A stretch of 27,287 nt of DNA from NCBI GenBank assembly GCA_947364965.1, contig CANAUU010000004.1, forward strand, positions 1 through 27,287. Direction: 5' to 3'. The notes under the pieces were generated by a model. That model searched no databases and had not been told where the DNA came from. It saw nothing but the letters and a program-made list of their open reading frames with translations. The translations under genes were made by a program, and so were the position numbers. The stretch is from an uncultured Candidatus Saccharibacteria bacterium. Lineage in GTDB: Bacteria > Patescibacteriota > Saccharimonadia > Saccharimonadales > Saccharimonadaceae. Each line of letters starts with the position of its first letter. Positions within the stretch are counted from its first letter, which is position 1. Below, in pieces: positions 23,412 through 27,287 of this stretch.

Positions 23412-24326
23412 GTGCCAACACTCCTGCCCGGAGGCCATAGCGGCGCCGAAATTTATCTCTCCGACACTGCCCCAATCCGCCTGAACGCTCATCCTCCCTA
23501 TATTATCAAACTCTTCCCGCCAGATTTCACTGCCGACCACCTCGCTCGTATCCCGGAAATTTGCCGAGTTTACCAATCCCTCGACATCCCCGCCCTTCGC
23601 TGTCTCGGCTCCGGGCTTGATCCTGATACCCAGCGCCCTTTCTGCGTATATAATTATATCTCCGGCCAAAACCTCGAAATTGTTGGCGAGCAGTCATTCA
23701 GCTATACCGATAATCACCAAGCCGGTATCAAGGTTGGTTCCTATCTCCGCCATCTCGCCGCATCCAATCTCTCGCCACATCTAGCCCTCCCGACCGTCGA
23801 TCTCGATGGCCTGCTCGACTACATCGAAAAACTTCTTCAAGAGCTTCTCTTGGACTCTACCTCCGACCTCGAAACTGCCTTTGGCGTAGAGAACTTACGT
23901 CAATTTGCCCCTCGCCTCGAACTCGGCCACCAGCTTCTTTCTGTCCTTGAACCACACCTCATCCATGGTGACATCAAACGTTCAAACATCATGGTTTCAG
24001 ACGCTGGCGAACTTATTATTATCGACCTTGAGGGAATGAAATATAGCCATGACATCCTAAACTTCCGCCATCAGATGACCTGGGCACTCTTCACGAAGCC
24101 CAACAAGAAATCCCATTTCCTCCGCGGTTTCTTTGATGGCCTCTATAATAACACTCGCCCACCTCACTTCAATAGCCAAGTCGTCTATATTTTTCTCTTC
24201 AATCTCATCGAATATTCTCACAAACACCGTCACAGCCCTGAACAGTTTGCTGCCTACCTTGAACGTATGCAGCCCCTTGTTCCCATGATTCTCTCTGCTA
24301 GCGACTCCAAGGAGCCTCTAACTTGA
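23412..24326 (+). CDS. Aminoglycoside phosphotransferase-family small-molecule kinase
   Basis: The 304-aa product has the protein-kinase-like fold of APH/choline kinases. The N-lobe contains YIIKLFPP, whose Lys is the ATP-binding candidate. The catalytic loop HGDIKRSN has H185, D187 and N192, and the metal-binding D205 is in IIDLEG. The role cannot be read from sequence; members phosphorylate sugars, amino sugars, choline or antibiotics. Genomic context (Nudix, phosphatase) suggests metabolite phosphorylation, not resistance. The GTG at 23412 follows the previous stop by 2 nt, with GAGG within the end of the phosphatase gene. The TGA stop overlaps a -35-like TTGACA (24323-24328) of the rRNA promoter region. 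Confidence 0.8.
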   Translation: MPTLLPGGHSGAEIYLSDTAPIRLNAHPPYIIKLFPPDFTADHLARIPEICRVYQSLDIPALRCLGSGLDPDTQRPFCVYNYISGQNLEIVGEQSFSYTDNHQAGIKVGSYLRHLAASNLSPHLALPTVDLDGLLDYIEKLLQELLLDSTSDLETAFGVENLRQFAPRLELGHQLLSVLEPHLIHGDIKRSNIMVSDAGELIIIDLEGMKYSHDILNFRHQMTWALFTKPNKKSHFLRGFFDGLYNNTRPPHFNSQVVYIFLFNLIEYSHKHRHSPEQFAAYLERMQPLVPMILSASDSKEPLT

Positions 24327-24356
24327 CAAATTTTTGTAGTTTGGCCATAAACACTA

Positions 24357-24385
24357 TTGACTTTTTCACTCAACTGTGCTACAAT
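24357..24385 (+). promoter_or_regulatory. 23S rRNA promoter P1
   Basis: TTGACT (24357-24362), a 17-bp spacer and TACAAT (24380-24385) preceded by TGC. A weaker upstream pair (TTGACA 24323-24328, CATAAA 24346-24351, also 17 bp) may be a third promoter. Confidence 0.75.
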
Positions 24386-24535
24386 AGAAGCATATCTAGG
24401 TAATATCTTGAGTAAAAAATCAAAAATTATCTTCGATTGAACCCGAAAATCCCAATCTATCCGCGCCCAAACCCCGAAAATAACAGGGGTGAAGCGAAAA
24501 AGTCCATAAATCTCGAAAAATCTTCGAAAAAAGTG

Positions 24536-24564
24536 TTGACTTAGTCAGGAGGGTGCGTTATAAT
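24536..24564 (+). promoter_or_regulatory. 23S rRNA promoter P2
   Basis: TTGACT (24536-24541), a 17-bp spacer and TATAAT (24559-24564). It is nearly consensus and the closest promoter to 23S; the transcript would start near 24571. The 150 bp between P1 and P2 hold no gene that I can see. Confidence 0.85.
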
Positions 24565-24743
24565 GAAGAACAGTTAAGCAAGTTGTGGAGAACAACCTCT
24601 GCCAAAAGATAGAAACTATGCGAGGTAAATCTATCACTTATAGTTATAGAATTATCACGTGTTTGAGATTTCGAATTAACAATTTGAGACAACGATGAAA
24701 TTGTAAGACGGAATTAACAATCGTAAATCGAACTTCGATTGTT
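24565..24743 (+). other. 23S precursor leader
   Basis: About 175 nt between the P2 start and the mature 23S. It contains AACAATCG ... CGATTGTT, an 8-bp hairpin at 24716-24742 right before the 23S, probably part of the processing signals. No 16S or spacer tRNA is present. Confidence 0.6.
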
Positions 24744-25438
24744 AGTTAAGTCAATGCATAAAAAGGTACATAAGGGCACTGATAGTGGATGCCTTGACAA
24801 TCAATACCGATGAAGGACGTAGGACTCTGCGATAAGCCTCGGGGATCTGAGAACAAGAGTTGATCCGGGGATTTCCGAATGGGGAAACCTAGCACAAGTC
24901 ATGTTGTGTTGCATTTATCTGAACACATAGGATAAATAGACGGGAACCAGCCGAACTGAATCATCTTAGTAGGTTGAGGAAAAGAGAATAACCAATGATT
25001 CCGAAAGTAGTGGCGAGCGAAATTGGAATAGCCCAAACCTTAACATAACCATACGGTTTAACGGCCAGAGTTATGAAAGGGGTTGCGAAATAAGATAATT
25101 TATATGTTGAGCAGTTCTATATGGACGGTTCGACATATAAACCAACAGCGTTAACTGAGTGGATAATGATACAATTCCATCAAATCGTAGCGGAAATACC
25201 TGGAATGGTATGCCAAAGAAGGTGAAAGCCCTGTATGCGAAACGGTTTGAGGCATTATATATCTTTTTTCAAGTAGGACGGGGCACGAGAAACCCTGTTT
25301 GAATCTGGCAGGACCACCTGCCAAGGCTAAATATATTGATTGATCGATAGCGAACTAGTACAGTGATGGAAAGGTGAAAAGAACCCCGGGAGGGGAGTGA
25401 AATAGATCCTGAAACTCAGTGCCTACAAGGTGTCGGAG

Positions 25439-25524
25439 CACGCTGAACGCAACTCACGACGTTTGCGAAACTATAGGTTTCGCTTACTTCAATAAAATGA
25501 GAGTGGCGAGCTGCGTTCAGCGTG
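25439..25524 (+). other. Expansion of 23S helix 25 (IVS-like)
   Basis: CACGCTGAACGCA (25439-25451) pairs perfectly with TGCGTTCAGCGTG (25512-25524) around 60 nt. Those include a 7-bp hairpin GCGAAAC-TATAG-GTTTCGC. In E. coli the corresponding hairpin is only about 20 nt. Helix 25 is the classic site of excised intervening sequences in other bacteria. Confidence 0.8.
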
Positions 25525-26641
25525 TGACGGCGTGCTTTTTGTAGAACGATCCAGCGAGTTAATGTTGTCGGCGAGGCTAAGTCAGTTGATGGAGCCACAG
25601 TGAAAGCGAGCCTGAATAGGGCGACAAGTCGGCAGTATTAGACCCGAAACCGGGTGACCTAACCATGAGCAGGTTGAAGCTGCGGTAACACGCAGTGGAG
25701 GACCGAACCAGGGTACGCAGTAAAGTGCTTGGATGACTTGTGGTTAGCGGTGAAATGCCAATCGAACTCGGAGATAGCTGGTTCTCCTCGAAATAGCTTT
25801 AGGGCTAGCGTTGTGTAGTAGCACATGGGGGTAGAGCTCTGAAAGGGTTTGGGGCCGGCAACGGTACCCACCCCTATCAAACTACGAATACCATGTGTGT
25901 AATCACGGCAGTCAGAACGGCGGGGCTAAGCTCGTCGCTCAAAAGGGAAACAGCCCAGATCATCGTCTAAGGTCCCTAATTAACACTAAGTGGGAAACAA
26001 GGTGAAGTTTCTTAAACAGCTAGGATGTTGGCTTAGAAGCAGCCATTCATTTAAAGAGTGCGTAACAGCTCACTAGTCAAGAGATTTTGCGTGGAAAATG
26101 TAACGGGGCTAAGTGTTAAACCGAAGACATGGGATTGCAGTTTATCTGTAATCGGTAGAGGAGCGTTGATATCGCAGCGAAGTCAGATTGTAAAGTCTGG
26201 TGGAGCGTTATCAAGTGAGAATGCTGGAATCAGTAACCATAAGACAGGTGAGAATCCTGTCGGTCGTAAGAGCAAGGTTTCCAGGGCTACAGTAATTGTC
26301 CCTGGGTTAGTCGGTCCTAAGCCGAGGCGCATCAGCGTAGGCGATGGACAACAGGTTAATATTCCTGTACAGGTAGTAGTTGTTAACAGTTCACGGCGAA
26401 TGACTAGAGCGGATTAATGGTTTATCCGTCCAAGAGTCTAGGGAACTAGACTTGAGTGAAAGGTGTTCTTCGGAATATCGATTCTAGGTGAAGCGCTGGC
26501 CAGAAAAGCTGGTTAACTTATGCTGCTGCCTACCGTACCGCAAACCAACACAGGTGCTCGGGTCGAGTAGACCAAGACCTACGAGAGAACCTTCGCTAAG
26601 GAACTCGGCAAAAAAGCGTCCGTAACTTCGGAATAAGGACT

Positions 26642-26790
26642 GCCCCATCATTAAGATGAGGATTTGCCAAAGAGTTTTCTCGGCGGAAACGAGAAAATGG
26701 TCAATTTTGTACCAAATATTATCGATTTCTTCTTGTCGAGACACGAATAATAACTCTTTGAGCAGCTCAATCGTCATTTTGATGATGGGG
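26642..26790 (+). other. Expansion in the helix 63 region of 23S (IVS-like)
   Basis: CCCCATCA (26643-26650) pairs with TGATGGGG (26783-26790), then AAAGAGTT (26669-26676) with AACTCTTT (26752-26759). Inside are the hairpin TTTTCTCG/CGAGAAAA (26675-26697, overlapping by two bases) and a small TGGT/ACCA hairpin. The stretch between conserved flanks is roughly 95 nt longer than I recall for E. coli. No group I or group II intron core and no plus-strand ORF are seen. Confidence 0.75.
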
Positions 26791-27287
26791 CCGCAGCTAA
26801 AGAGCCCACGGAACTGTTTACCAAAAACATAGGTCTCTGCTAACGCGAAAGCGGATGTATAGGGGCTGACTCCTGCCCAGTGTCGGAAGGTTAAGGGGAG
26901 AGCTTTACGGTTCAAACTGAAGCCCCGATGAACGGCGGCGATAACTATGATCGTCCTAAGGTAGCGAAATTCCTTGTCTGGTAAGTTCAGACCTGCACGA
27001 ATGGAGTAATCATGTGGGCACTGTCTCGGCGAAGGCCTCGGTGAACGTGCATTGGCGGTAAAGATGCCGTCTGATCATGCCAGGACGAGAAGACCCCATG
27101 GAGCTTTACTACAACTTTGCATTGATTGTTGGGACATTTTGTGTAGCATAGGTGGAAGGCTTTGAAGCAGATACGCCAGTATTTGTGGAGCCAAAGGTGA
27201 AATACCACCCTGAGTGTTTTAGCAGTCTTATCTTTGACATTAACTGCCAAGCGGACCGTGCATGGCGGGTAGTTTAACTGGGGCGGT

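Larger units (their letters stand above)
24744..27287 (+). rRNA. 23S ribosomal RNA (5' ~2.5 kb, runs off the right edge)
   Basis: Recognised by conserved blocks: GTGGATGCC near the 5' end, GATGAAGGACGT, GATTTCCGAATGGGGAAACC, GGTGAAAAGAACCCCGGGAG, the GTGCGTAACAGCTCACT block, the GCCGTAACTTCGG-like segment, AACGGCGGCGATAACTATGA followed by CCTAAGGTAGCGAAATTCC, and GAAGACCCCATGGAGCTTTA, ending in GTTTAACTGGGGCGGT in domain V. The start is set by AGTTAAGT, matching the usual GGTTAAG. The gene is longer than usual up to this point because helices 25 and 63 are expanded. It has its own promoters and protein genes upstream, so it is not in a standard 16S-23S operon. Confidence 0.97.

Noticed and set aside
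26484..26915. Minus-strand ORF of 143 codons across the helix 63 expansion
   Set aside because: It runs through conserved 23S sequence on both sides of the insert, has no start signal at the insert, and resembles no IVS-encoded protein that I know.
1..27287. CRISPR array, insertion sequence or prophage
   Set aside because: No regularly spaced repeats, transposase, integrase or phage structural genes were seen in any frame.

Overview
The window looks like a chromosomal segment of a Candidatus Saccharibacteria (TM7) type bacterium or a close Patescibacteria/CPR relative. The evidence is indirect. Genes are compact, several mRNAs appear leaderless, and cytosolic enzymes carry Ser/Thr/Pro/Asn-rich inserts. 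There is a FISUMP-type secreted surface protein and a membrane-anchored GH25 muramidase. The 23S rRNA gene has its own promoters, no 16S gene beside it, and two expanded helices. UGA is a true stop (murB and the 23412-24326 gene end in TGA), which argues against the recoded CPR lineages (SR1/Gracilibacteria). No taxonomic search was possible.

Layout. 1-4000: the 5' end of tilS (minus), lepA/EF-4 (plus), then folD and murB (minus, probably one transcript); lepA and folD meet tail to tail with one base between stops. 4000-6330: a gene-poor stretch with a hairpin and a ~270-bp element bounded by 32/33-nt inverted repeats, then a secreted FISUMP-domain protein (minus) behind a ~230-nt, highly structured leader. 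6450-6560: tRNA-Lys(CTT). 6748-12338: a tight plus-strand operon of two membrane-anchored thiol-fold proteins (rhodanese-like and thioredoxin-like), a small methyltransferase-like protein, and a 1250-aa helicase/adenine methyltransferase, which together resemble a restriction-modification locus. 12339-12650 is AT-rich and holds no gene. 12650-13520: tRNA-Arg(CCG), followed directly by a perfect 17-bp hairpin, then ogt and tRNA-Arg(TCG). 13582-16712: two tiny ORFs, the GH25 muramidase, and a DUF2130 protein. 16753-17652: a second secreted protein (minus) that shares its domain with the FISUMP protein. 17804-19455: a PilB/GspE-type ATPase. 19526-24326: M1 aminopeptidase, Nudix hydrolase, histidine phosphatase and an APH-type kinase, probably one operon. 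24357-27287: 23S promoters, leader and the first ~2.5 kb of 23S rRNA.

Expression logic. In three genes (murB, 6760, 19538) a TATAAT box lies exactly 6 nt before the ATG, so the predicted +1 is the A of the start codon; lepA and ogt are nearly the same. Genes inside operons, and genes with leaders, instead have clear Shine-Dalgarno sequences. Many promoters have an extended -10 (TGn).

The best candidate for something undescribed is the leader of the FISUMP surface-protein gene (6097-6315). One 10-nt strand there can pair with any of three partners, one of which sits next to the Shine-Dalgarno. The inverted-repeat element past the 3' end of the same gene is the next best.
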